From: Tethya wilhelma
Lineage: Eukaryota > Porifera > Demospongiae > Tethyida > Tethyidae
Direction: 5' to 3'
DNA: 64,000 bases
Assembly (NCBI GenBank): GCA_964030475.1
Contig: CAXIPT010000007.1
Coordinates: forward strand, 3,046,463 to 3,110,462
In this document: in pieces, positions 44,301-54,868 of the stretch
Position numbering within the stretch: position 1 is the first letter of the stretch
How the letters are laid out: every line of letters begins with the position of its first letter
Position numbers and translations under genes: made by a program
Notes under the pieces: generated by a model
What the model was told of the DNA's origin: nothing
Databases searched by the model: none
Seen by the model: the letters and a program-made list of their open reading frames with translations, nothing else

Positions 44301-44933
44301 TCATCAAAACACAAATCCACAGATGAAGAAAGGAAGAGACACAGATCAGATGAGAAACAAGACAAACAGAAACATAAGGATAGAGCAAAGCACAGCAAGA
44401 GACACTCAGAATCTGATGAAGACTATGTTTCAGGCGATCAAGATGAGAGACCATCTGAAGCTGTCAAGAAACACAAACATCCAAGATCTACCAAACCTCC
44501 TCAACAGCAGGCCCAATCTGAGAGCAAACCATCTATTCCTGCGTGGAAAGCTGCCCTCCTGAAAAAACGTGAACAAAAGTCAGAAGATGTGGTGGTTGAG
44601 ACAGAAGAGCCACCGAAAGAAGCTGTTCCAGATATTGAAGTTGACAGCAGTTTGCCAGCATGGAAGGCTGCCCTCTACAAGAAGAGAAAAGCCGAAGAGA
44701 TGGCTCAAAGCCAAGCTGCCCGTGCTAAACAGGATGAAGAAGAAGCCATGTTTAAAGATGTCCCGGTGTGGAAGCAGAAACTCTTAAAGAAGAAAATGTC
44801 AGAAAAGGAAGCAAAAGAAGCAAAGGAAAGAGAGAAAATGAAAGAAGCTGATGACATGAAGGCACATGTTGCTGCAATGCCTGAGTGGAAAAGAAAACTC
44901 TTCTTGAAAAAGAACCCTGATTTTGAGTTATGA
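38395..44933 (+). CDS. CCM2-like adaptor (PTB + harmonin-homology domain) fused to polyproline, WH2, RS-like and Trp-Lys repeat tail
   Basis: Ten exons: 38395-38448, 38521-38599, 38718-38773, 38845-38928, 38997-39086, 39165-39332, 39396-40587, 40662-40845, 40928-41034, 41099-44933. Phases agree; with one base restored near the 'n' at 43427 the frame is about 1949 codons. Order: PTB domain (WDVKYLGCIPG ... WVVITDHKKK ... LSYAEDDNRHILGLKAAQ, like CCM2's SYVRDDAAHLVVLKTAQ); Gln/Lys and Pro-rich linker; a segment FLKLVSETIGQIQYRQYRKD...CSIDVVAFC...LVDPEDQQDFQDVLD aligning with the CCM2 harmonin-homology domain; Lys/Glu-rich and Gln/Tyr-rich stretches; (PPPPP.VGD)n; two WH2-like motifs (FLDEIRNRKPLKKT, FLEELKTGVNLKKV); RS-like repeats; four P.WK..LL.KK motifs; end at 44933. 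Known: CCM2 is a scaffold in MEKK3/Rho signalling; WH2 binds G-actin. Inference: one scaffold coupling both. Confidence 0.7.
43172..43445 (+). other. Apparent frame breaks and an undetermined base in the polyproline exon
   Basis: Between about 43172 and 43247 the Pro-rich reading lies in the +1 frame (DVPPATPPPQENPQPSPPA), while the frame that stays open loses its Pro bias, then regains it. At 43427 there is an 'n' beside a C-run, and the downstream frame is shifted by one base there. Both look like indels in low-complexity sequence. Confidence 0.6.
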
Positions 44934-45216
44934 AAAAGTTATATAATAATCTGTGAATTAAACCTCCTTTAATTATTCTTGAGAATTTTATTTTATAATT
45001 TTTGTTTCAGTAATATTTACTACATATGTATTATAAGCCCTATTAAAGATTTTGCATATAATAATACTGTAACTTTAAGTGCTTATTACATGTTTTTGAG
45101 TTGGCTGGTGTAATTTGAGTAACAATAATATTTTGACATGACAAAAAATAACAGATAAAGCATCACTGCAAAACACTAGACAATAGTACACAATTTAGCA
45201 CACTCATTTCAGTTTG

Positions 45217-47086
45217 CTACTTTTTCTTCTTTGCACGTCTTGATGGAGTAGTTGAATGTCCACTACCCCCTTGAGCAACAACCAGCTTACCCTCTTGAAG
45301 TTCCTGATGGATAATAATACATATATACAACCATAAGACCTATTCACCTATTGGTATAATGTATACCTGTCTCTTGTCCTCTGGACTGTCAGCAATCTTT
45401 TTCTGAGTTTCAACGTAGAACATCAGATCTCTTACTTGCTCCTGAAGATCCTTCATTTCCTGTTCCTTCTGATGAATGGTTAGGTCTATTTTCTTCTCAA
45501 GAGTTGCTACTCTGTCCTTCCATAGCTTTTGATTTTCAGATAGATACTTGTTCATCTGTAATGAATGTTATCAAGCATGAGCCTAGATATTACAGAATGC
45601 CTTTTGATCAGTTATGGTTAAACTGGTGAAGCTTTTCTGGCCATACTGATTCTAGGAAATGTGGTTTATGCCCATAGCTTCGTAAATCAGATCTTCCCAG
45701 CACTCTTTTTGTTGTTAAGTGCTCGGCAATAAGCTTAGCAGGAAGGCCTGGTTTATGAGGCTAGTACACCCACACTCTATATTATCATTACCTCTTTTTC
45801 TTCCTTTAAATCAGCTGTCAACTTCCCCGTCTTAGATTGCTGTTGAGCCAATTTCTTTTCCACTGCTTTCTTCTCTTTCTCTAATTCAGACAATTTCAGT
45901 TCAAGTTTCTCCTTTTCACCAACAGCAGCTCTACACCTAGTCTCAACAACTGATAGCTGCATGAGTACATGACATTGGCAGCTTAGTCTATAATGACAAC
46001 GAACGGGACAGTTACAACTAACTTCATCGTTGAGTTGCTTTTCCACTCTGGCGAGTTTCTCCTCAAAAAACAACCTTTGAGACTCGAGTTGACTTGTTAA
46101 GAGATAGGAATACTGGAGATACAAAAGCATATCACCGTTAAAAAATAGACAGTTGTACTTTGAACTTCTCTTACTTCCAGTTGAAGTGAGTCTATCTTCT
46201 CATCATCACCTAGCTGAGATCACAAAAAATATTAGAGGAAAGGGCATTTCAATAATTATATCAATCAGTTGTACAGTTACATACCATGTTGTAAATCTGA
46301 ATACACTAGCCATCAACAATTATTATTGGGGCTAGGGTCCTCACCCACTGATCGCCCCCTCCCCCCTTTTATTCTCACTCGTATTTTTGTCATACTACAC
46401 CGAAAAAGACTCTAGAATGAGTGTCGAAAGGTTTGGTTTTGTAATAGAAATTTATGGCAAGTGTAATCAGAATTACATCATGGCACAATGGATCCTCCTA
46501 GCCTTGTATAACAACGCTAGTATTGTAAACTTACTCTTCCACTCTGTCCTGAAACTTCCACTAACTTTCCATCACTCTTGTTCTGAACCAATCGATGTAC
46601 ATAGTTATCTGTATTATAGCGGTAGTGAACATCACATTTGAATGCAGAGAGCATTTTATGTGAAATGAATGCAGTGAGCTCACCTCCAATGTAATCCCAC
46701 ACTCTCTGGTTAAGTAACTGCATTGAAAATGTGTGTTGAGTCTCAGCAAAGTGCCTAAAACATAAGATGGCTCTTTAGTACAGGTGTGCAAGAATGCCTC
46801 AATAGACCCTCACATGGTGGCATGTCCACGTACATATCTCCCACAACCAACATGTCCACAAATCAAGCATATCCACAAGTCCTGTACAGACACATAGCAA
46901 TGACATCATTGTATTACATGGTGATATTCACAGTAGTACCTCTTTAGAGTCACATGAAAAACAAATGTTTTCTTCACCACATGGCTCAGGAGTTTGCCTG
47001 TATCTACATATAGGGCACCTGCACATATGTAAGTGTAAGAAGGATCAGGGTGAAGGTCAAGGATGATATCTCTGTCACAGACGCAT

Positions 47087-47166
<80 letters not shown>

Positions 47167-47167
47167 N

Positions 47168-47229
<62 letters not shown>

Positions 47230-49271
47230 CTTACGTTGAGTCTTCCCATCTTGTTAAACACTCAGTATGAAATGAGTGATTGCACAGAATAGTGAGCACT
47301 GATTCATCCTGTGATACAAAACATAATCCATAATCTCCAGTAGATGAAACAACAAACAAACAAACAAACAAACAAACACAAATAAACAACAACATAAACC
47401 TCACTAGCTTTTCGAGGCAAACAGGACATGAGGGTAGTTCAACCATTCCAGCAGTTGGTAAAGAGGCTCCTTGAGATGATGTTTTAATTTCAACACTTTG
47501 AACATAGACCAGTTGACACACAGCATCCTCCAGTGAGTTATACAGCTGACCATTGTATGCATCGTAAAACTGCTCTGCTGATGTCTGCACAGAGTGAGAA
47601 CAAAACAATGCAGCAAACTTATTTTAAAGTACTGTAGTTCATTGTCATTGTGATTGTCAATAAACACCATAATATTATTATAGCAGGAAAGATTTGCAGA
47701 TTCTAACTGTCATAGATGTCTGATGTCAACATTAATTGAATTTTAATTTTCATGGATGAGCTCTGCAATGCCCTTTATGGAGAATTTGAGAGATAATGAC
47801 TTTCGTGGATGGATGGTGATCTGCGAAATCTGCGAAAGTTATTGTCCATGAAACTTTCCTACTACACGATAATAAAAATAGAGAGAGTCTGTACAGAAAC
47901 ACTATCTTAGCCCCCCTCTCTCCCCACTGTGGGAAGGACAACCAAGGGATGGTGCTAAACAGACAGATGAAGCAAGCATGCCAAGTTCTTCCTCCCACCT
48001 CCCATAAAAATTCTACATTTCATACCTTGTCCTTGAAAGTGATCAAGAGCATGTACTTATTAGGAGCTGAATCTCTGATAACTCTTAGCCGGGTGATACT
48101 AGAACTGGAAAGAATAAACATGCCATGACAATCACTCAGAAATATTTTCATCAAAGTACGGGGTCTGTGGAGATGCTTCCTGAGGAAGTTTGGAATTCCA
48201 GACACCCAGAGAATGCTTGCTAATGTGTATATTCAGATCCCTAAGTACAATTTTGTGTACACACGACAGCAATACAGACTACGTATGCCAAAAGATAAGA
48301 CTGCCCATCTGGCAACTTCCAAGGTAAGCAAATACCTCCTCAGTTTTATACACATGCCACACAAGACACAAAAAAACTTTGCTTACTGTACAGGTGAAAG
48401 AAACTCCAGCATATCTGAGAGTTGCTGATGAGCGGGGATATTGAGAGCACATACTACCTCACTGACACGATCACCGGACGGAGTTCTAAGAAAAACATAA
48501 AATTAGTGTATATCTTATCAAAGTGAGTTGGTAGATTTGTTGGAAACAGTGTCTTGATGATTTGGTCAATGCAAGTAATATGACTACTGAAGGATGATCA
48601 TGTGAACAAAGGTAAGTATAGTTCTTCACTGCCAGGCAAAAGTACCATATTTTCATAAATTTTACCCACAAAAATTTGGTTATTGCAAAATAATTAAGGG
48701 GTGGCTCTGCTTGTTCCTAAGAATGAAAAGTTTGGCTATTACCTTTCCGCGAAAAATTTACTCCTCAAAAACTTTCCGGATAATTACACGGTAGACTCAC
48801 TTTGGTTTGTAGAGATGTAGTACTCCCTTGACGACCTCAACTGATGGTATCCCAGAGAAAAACTTGATTCTCTCTCTCTTTGAAGTGACGGGAGAAGGTA
48901 ACTCAGCTTGCAATTCCTGAGTGTGAGCATCACCAGGCTCCTTGCTTGCATCTAAAGAGGAAAGAGTATAAGTTATAACACTTTTTCTACACTAATTCGA
49001 GACAATGCTCATAACCCAGTCTGGAGGAGGTATGATATGAGTGATATGAATGCTCATTTGTTGACCCAGCACGGAGATGCATGCAATCAAATCCCAGTGC
49101 AAAGTACAGCGGTCACATGGTTGGTGCAATCAATCAAGAGCCCTGGCAGTTTAACAAAGTCACACTTTGACTTGTATCAAGAGCATATTATATACTCTTG
49201 CTTGTATTATATCTCCTCTGATACAATAGCAGTCTCACAGTCCAGACTCAGTCCCTTATCTTTCCTTAATC

Positions 49272-49303
<32 letters not shown>

Positions 49304-50096
49304 CTTTAATCTTTCCTTAAAAAGGCTAATTAGTAGCCTCACTTCCTGTCCCAATTTGTGTGACATGACTCAGATGCTCTCTCTTTCCTTCCTAGGCAGA
49401 GGTGGCAAGCAGAGAGGAAAAAGAGCATCTGAGTTATGCCACACAAAGACCCTAGGGCTGATGGTCAGGTCTGTGAGACTTTGTATCATGTATCTAATTT
49501 TAATATCAAGGGATGGTCACAGCCATACTTATTATACCAACACCCACGACTAGGATCAAGATGCGATCAAGGGATCAAATCTACAAAAATTGGCCCCATC
49601 AAGGGTTAAGAAAGCTTGGTCATTAGCTAGAGCCAGCACGATTTAATTGGGTCAAAGGTCAAATTCTTAATGATCACAGCCTTCCAAAATGGTGCAATCA
49701 AGGGTCAAGGCTTAATTGAACGGATCAAATTTTGATCCTGATCATGGGTAGCGGGAATCAGGTATGGTCGTGACCACCCCTTGAAAATGTACCATCTGGA
49801 GTGTATGTTGTAATCTCAATATCATGTAAACATCGCTCCCCTAGAGCCACTTTACATCTTTCTGCATCCACAGATGCTGGAATAAAAATAACATCACACA
49901 TCACACTACACAGTTCATATAAGCATCCATGGTCAATCATGCCTTGTTCATGATCCTCCTGCATGGTTTCAGTGGTTTGTAAAAGGTCAGCAATATTCTT
50001 GGGCCACGATGAATGGTTTTCTACCTCTAATCTGATCAGCAAGCAGTCAGGATGGGATGGAGAAGTGAGGAGACTTGAGTTGCTGTCCTTGGCCAT
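45217..50096 (-). CDS. BRAP: BRCA1-associated protein BRAP/IMP (RING E3 ubiquitin ligase)
   Basis: Fifteen exons: 50096-49793, 48951-48801, 48485-48387, 48104-48026, 47584-47405, 47308-47235, 47018-46940, 46881-46814, 46754-46684, 46608-46535, 46213-46175, 46112-46023, 45956-45792, 45555-45367, 45303-45217; phases agree, 582 aa. Order: variable N-terminus; [24 protein letters not shown]2 RRM-like domain ([19 protein letters not shown]); C3H2C3 RING ([33 protein letters not shown]); ZnF-UBP ([46 protein letters not shown]); long coiled coil ([20 protein letters not shown] onward); basic end RRAKKKK. Role: Ras-responsive ligase that limits KSR-dependent MAPK signalling and retains NLS proteins in the cytoplasm. 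One intron is nearly all (TG)n. Confidence 0.95.
47088..47224. repeat. (CA)n microsatellite filling a BRAP intron, with one undetermined base
   Basis: About 68 CA units with an 'n' at 47167, ending 11 bp from the RING-exon donor. On the gene strand it is (TG)n. Its length is uncertain. It creates spurious His-Thr and Val-Cys frames. Confidence 0.95.
49270..49446. repeat. (TTA)n tract and short hairpin in BRAP intron 1
   Basis: (ATT)n at 49273-49302. At 49357-49446 an inverted pair, gacatgactcagatgctctc / agagcatctgagttatgcc, forms a hairpin of about 30-bp arms. Intron 1 (48952-49792) also has repeated gatcaa(a/g)gg words at 49560-49745. Confidence 0.6.
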
Positions 50097-51451
50097 TTGA
50101 ACTTTGTACCCTTCAATTAATTACTAGGGTTTACCTCACCAGCGACTGCGCACGCCCGGCCAGAATGCTGTTATAAAAACAATTGCATTCTTATCACAAC
50201 CGCACTCCGTCTTGGAAATTTGGACACAGTGGAAGCTTGCTGTTTGGATAAATATGCATAACCAATACATTGAGTTTCCCACTCTAATTCAATGAGTGGC
50301 AATTACCAGGGTGCACCTTAGTGACCTATTATGCCTTGTCTCTGAGGTGGTTTGGCTCTTCCTGAAACATCAATGTACCTTGGTATTATGTGGTGCAGGG
50401 TGTTGCCATGGTGCTGGCTGTGTCCAGAGCAGGAATGTTGTATTGTAGTGTTGTGCCCATATTTGGTCATTTTTGTAGCTACCCAGCAAGCAGGAATTGT
50501 TGCTTTATTGCTTGAACTAATTAAAGCCTTGTTCTTTGGCTTGCTGTCAAAGAAGCTCAATGTGTGTGTCTCTTGTTATGGATGAAATAAAAATGCCTAT
50601 CTACTGGCCACTGCTGCTATAGCATTGTTCGCTCACACTACCCATATAGGCATTCCGTAGTACTGTGGATATTGTCATATTGTGTACACCTGGGTATAAT
50701 AGATTCATCATTGGACCCCACCCCTCATTATGCAAAAATAATAAACAGGGGACAGAAAGCGAGGTGGATGTACTCATCTAGTATTCTGAAGATAAACATG
50801 TAGATCTTGAGTTTGAAGTTTACTAAAGTAGCAACGTGCATGGATACACTTGACATTGCCCAAGAGCTTATGAACTGGTCCAGTACGAATTTTGATTTAG
50901 AGACTGTGTTTTGAAATCAAGATCTTGTTGTGATGTTTTGATCATTGCCAATGTGCATGGAGAGTTCCCATGGGACAAAAGGGAGCCTTTTAACTACCAG
51001 TCCTAGTTCTCAAGGCTAGACACCTGAGTGGCTCGACCTTTTGCCAATGTATTAGATACTTGCCTGAGCAGGCATTGGGAGGGTTCCTTGAGGCTTGGAA
51101 TTGTTTGCAAAGATTAGAACATTTGAATTTTCATGGTCCTCTTTGTGAAATGTAACTCATCGATAAGTTTTCATCCTGCATGCTAGATTATTTATGGTAG
51201 CTGGACTAGCTAGTACTCTGCCTTTTGAGCCATTGGGGGAAAAATACAAAGGAAGTTTGGAATGAGGCTACTTGCCTCTGTAGTGCACCATAATACTTTC
51301 AACCAATTTGTTTGTTAATGACTCCTTTCACCCCTGAGACCATTAGTTGGAGTACATAAACTTGATTGCTTGTTAATAGCTGGAACAAGCACACACGCAC
51401 AGCACATCACAATGTTATGAAGTTGTTTTCACTTGTACATACACACCACAG
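50097..51451. other. BRAP upstream region and region before the gelsolin-like exons
   Basis: 1.35 kb where exons for gelsolin domain G1 are expected. I scanned the plus strand for G1 landmarks (GDSYI, HFWIG, DEYG) and found none. Reading frames here (for example 50352-50585) resemble no family. Confidence 0.45.
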
Positions 51452-51848
51452 CTAGATGACAAGCCCATCCAACACAGAGAAGTCATGAACCACGAGTCTG
51501 ATCTCTTCAAATCCTACTTTAAGGAAATCAGTCTTCTTGAAGGAGGGTAGGTGAAAGGTTCAACATATTGTTGTGTACTGGATGCCATTTTTGTGATGGG
51601 CTGATGACTTCACTCAGCATCATTTCCCTGTGTTGTATGGATGCCTATTTATGGTCATTTTTCTAACTTTTGGATGCTCTATAGTATTTGTTGAATTCTT
51701 GTCATTGAATGGCTTGTAGAACACCTAAGAAAACCGTGCTTTGGGCCAAGATGATGTTATGTGTTCTTGGTGTGTGCCTCTTAGCAGTCTAACCTTATAG
51801 GAATTGAAAGGCTTGGCTGTGGCAGCTCAGTTCAGTGAATTTTGCCAG

Positions 51849-51891
<43 letters not shown>

Positions 51892-53129
51892 CATAAATGA
51901 CACACTCCAGTTACATTTTGATTTATCTCTTTGTACTCCTCAGTGCTGAGACTGGCTTCAAACATGTGAAGCCTACTGAGTACAAGCCTCGCCTTCTACA
52001 CTTCCATGGATCCAGGGTACATATACTTTGGTGTGAGCATGCTGCGATTATTCTAGTACTTTATTTTTACCCACAGAAAGGAGTGACAATTAAGGAAAGG
52101 CCACTTAGCAAGAATTCCCTTGATTCTAGTGATGTTTTTATCCTTGATTTGGGTCTTGAGGTCTTCCAGGTAGGTAATTGTGGATGTTGGAGCTTATTGA
52201 ACTGGTGAAGTGATTTTATTATCTTTTGTTTGTTTGTTTGTTTGTTTGTTTTGGTTTAGTGGAACGGCAAGACTTGCAACAAAGATGAGAAGTTTAGAGC
52301 TGTTCAATACCTCCAGACATTGAAAGTATGCTCCCAACTGATTGTGTTTTTTTGTGTTTTCTCTCTAGTCATGCTATTTTTTCTACATTTGTGATCACAG
52401 TCTGAACGTGGTGGCAAACCCAAGGTTGAGAGTTTAGGTGAGTGAGTGAATTCTTGTGTATTATGGGTGTTTATTATAAAGTATGTACATGTGTGTTTTC
52501 TACAGATGAACGTGAAATCTCTCCTAGCCATAAGTTCTATGCCTCCCTCACTGAAGACGATGCTGAGGATGATGAAGAAGAGGTAAGCTAGCTGCAGTTA
52601 GTTGTAACTTTGTACTGGAGAGTAAATGTCTGAATTTTTTTTGCAGGATGACTCTGATTTCACTCCCTCTCTCTTTAGGTTAGTGTTTATTATACTTACC
52701 GTTATAGATTTTTGTGGCACAATATTTTTGGTATTTTGAATGTTCCAGTTAGTACAATCCCCACTACACAATATTAGGTTGAGTGACGCTACTGGCTCAA
52801 TGGAGTTCTCCCTGGTTGCCGAGGGTGACTGGAGCAGGAGCCTCCTGGACCCAGCTGACGTCTTCATTGCTGACACCGGTAAGGCCTTGTACGTGTGGAT
52901 TGGTGGTGGAGCTTCTCCCGATGAGAACAAGAATGCCATGACCCATGCTCACGTAAGTGTTGGATGATAAAAATTGGGAAATTAAGTGATGCAGGCAGGC
53001 ATGGTTGATAGTAAGTTTTCTCTCTAATTCTATTAGAACTATTTGATGAAGACCAAGCATCCTCTGGTTCCAGTGACATGCTTTAAACAAGGCAAAGAAT
53101 CAGCTGAGTTCAACAAGCTCTTCCAGTAA
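51452..53129 (+). CDS. Gelsolin/severin-like actin-binding protein, 5' part not found
   Basis: Nine exons: 51452-51546, 51944-52016, 52077-52169, 52260-52325, 52401-52437, 52506-52582, 52647-52678, 52778-52952, 53037-53129; phases agree, 246 aa to the stop. It starts in the helix at the end of G1 (LDDKPIQHREVMNHESDLFK), then G2 (GFKHVKPTEYKPRLLHFHGS, DSSDVFILDLGLEVFQWNGK, CNKDEKFRAVQYLQ), an acidic linker (DDAEDDEEEDDSD) and G3 (SRSLLDPADVFIADTGKALY, VWIGGGASPDENKNAM), ending HPLVPVTCFKQGKESAEFNK. This matches three-domain invertebrate gelsolin-like proteins (severin, CapG type), which sever and cap actin under calcium. No start codon or G1 is visible upstream. AATAAA at 53159. Confidence 0.85.
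51849..51890. repeat. (GT)n microsatellite in a gelsolin-like gene intron
   Basis: About 21 GT units, 54 bp before the exon at 51944. A (GTTT)n tract at 52227-52250 similarly precedes the acceptor of the exon at 52260. Confidence 0.95.
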
Positions 53130-53597
53130 CTTACCAGCAGTCTTTCTGTTGCTAGTACAATAAACTGTGATGTAGTCTTCAAATCTAACTGTATTATATA
53201 GTTGGTTTGTACTAATTGAACACAACTTGTTTTGTAGTCTCCGTTGGAGTATTTACATATGTAGCCTTTTAATTTTTGTGGAATTAGAGAATATTATTCA
53301 TTTTGGTGTGATTTTGTAGATTTTAATTCTTATTGATACATTATGTTCACTGTTTGGATTTTCAAATGATGCTGAATTATAATTGCACCATCAATATCAT
53401 TCTGATTATAAGGGGTGTACCAAATTAAACATATGTAAAAATATATAATTTATATGTAATTATCAGCAGCACAAAATACCTTGCAATATATTTCTGATTG
53501 ATTCTTTTACGTGTAACCCTCTCAAATAGCTCCCAACAAACACTGGAGTCTGATATGATACTTAGTCTTGTGGGCCAAACGTGAGTCTACTTTGACA
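53130..53597. other. Convergent spacer, gelsolin-like 3'UTR / KTI12 3' flank
   Basis: 468 bp of AT-rich DNA with the polyA signal at 53159-53164. No gene seen. Confidence 0.6.
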
Positions 53598-54422
53598 CTA
53601 CATTGATTTATTCAGGTATTGCACAAACAGTGTGGGTATTTTTTCCGAGTCTTCAAGTGGATGCAACTTGGTGTAACCAATAAACTGTCTTCTAAGCCTT
53701 CGCAGTTCGGCCATCGATAAGGTACGGAAAAGATGAAGTGCTTCAGATGTTCCTGGAATTCGTACGTCATCTCCTGGAATGGCTACCGTTTGTGCATCGA
53801 GTATACTGCTCACGACCTCTTGCGTCTTGCGGTCAAGATCGTGGAGGAAATTTGTAGCTGACAACGGTTGGGTTTGTGTGGATTGATTTGGTGGAGGGGG
53901 TTTACTATGAAGGAGGGAGTCCAGTATTGCCGGACTGGGCAAGGGGTCGTCGGGGTGAAGGGTGAACAGAGGTTGGTCCCACCTGTTTTGAGAATTTGGT
54001 GGTTCAAATCTCATCACTAGTGCATCGAAAACCTCTTCAGAATATCTATCACACTCTGCACGCTTGGAATTCCAATCCCTGGCTGCTTCAGGGGAAGAGT
54101 CGCACAAAATAACACAGTACGTAGTCTTGACATGTTTCGACACACAGAAGAGTTCATATCGATACCCTTTGATGTAGTTGAGTGAGTCTAGTATAACTAT
54201 AGAGTCTGATGTCAAGTGTCGCTCCACGTTGGACTTGAGATTGCCTCTGGAGAGCTTTTCTTCTCGAGGTGATGAATAGCAGTCATTCTTGGCGGTGGTG
54301 GAGAAGTCTTCTGTTATCACATGAATGTTTGCCTCACAATTTTCTTTCAGAAATTCAACAAGTTCTGCCACCCGTTTGCTCTTCCCAGAGCTAGGCAGAC
54401 CGCACATCAACACCAGGGGCAT
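53598..54422 (-). CDS. KTI12: KTI12, Elongator-associated P-loop protein
   Basis: Intronless, 274 aa, about the family length. MPLVLMCGLPSSGKSKRVAE has the P-loop G8-S15 right at the N-terminus, as in KTI12/PSTK. Then VILDSLNYIKGYRYELFCVS (Walker B region) and RWDQPLFTLHP (the RWDSPLF motif of the family), with ALVMRFEPPNSQNRWD typical of KTI12. C-terminal LRRQFIGYTKLHP is the conserved tRNA-binding end. Role: ATPase that binds Elongator and tRNA, needed for mcm5/ncm5 modification of wobble uridine. The ATG sits at the end of a short upstream region with no closer neighbour on that strand. Confidence 0.93.
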   Translation of the reverse strand: MPLVLMCGLPSSGKSKRVAELVEFLKENCEANIHVITEDFSTTAKNDCYSSPREEKLSRGNLKSNVERHLTSDSIVILDSLNYIKGYRYELFCVSKHVKTTYCVILCDSSPEAARDWNSKRAECDRYSEEVFDALVMRFEPPNSQNRWDQPLFTLHPDDPLPSPAILDSLLHSKPPPPNQSTQTQPLSATNFLHDLDRKTQEVVSSILDAQTVAIPGDDVRIPGTSEALHLFRTLSMAELRRLRRQFIGYTKLHPLEDSEKIPTLFVQYLNKSM

Positions 54423-54868
54423 TTATTAGAAACAACTAGCCAAGTACAGTTATATAGCTCAAAGCTCTCCTTGCAGCGCTAGCACAGATAGTTTGCTCGA
54501 ATATTGCCATATACGTACGACGACCCCTTACCCACAATTTTAATGGTTATAAATGCCAAATGCTCAGCACGGATATATACACCCATGCATGTTCATCACA
54601 AAAGTTCACAATAATATTGTTGTACTATAGGAATAATTTATTGTAAATAGCACACCAAGATAATAAAACAAAACAAAACAAAAAGAGCTTCAATACATTA
54701 TAATAATAATATTATATACAGATCAAGAACACATTGTGCTTTTCCCAGGACATACATTAAATTTATGATGCTGATGTGCAGTGTGTTTACAACAAACACA
54801 GATAAGTGAGAGAGACCAATGAAATGAGCTGAAGAAAAATTATCAATGAAAAAAAAAAAAAAAGATTT
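54423..54868. other. Spacer between KTI12 start and RNFT1-like stop
   Basis: 446 bp. KTI12 promoter side contains a CG-rich word (tacgtacgacgacc); the rest is AT-rich with an A-run at 54849-54863. No gene seen. Confidence 0.55.

Noticed and set aside
43831..44454. 207-codon minus frame rich in His, Cys, Leu
   Set aside because: Antisense of the RS-like repeat region.
47004..47292. His-Thr and Val-Cys frames on both strands
   Set aside because: Translation of a CA microsatellite within a BRAP intron.
50352..50585. 77-codon plus-strand frame with hydrophobic stretch
   Set aside because: No family resemblance, no splice partners; does not supply the missing gelsolin G1 domain.
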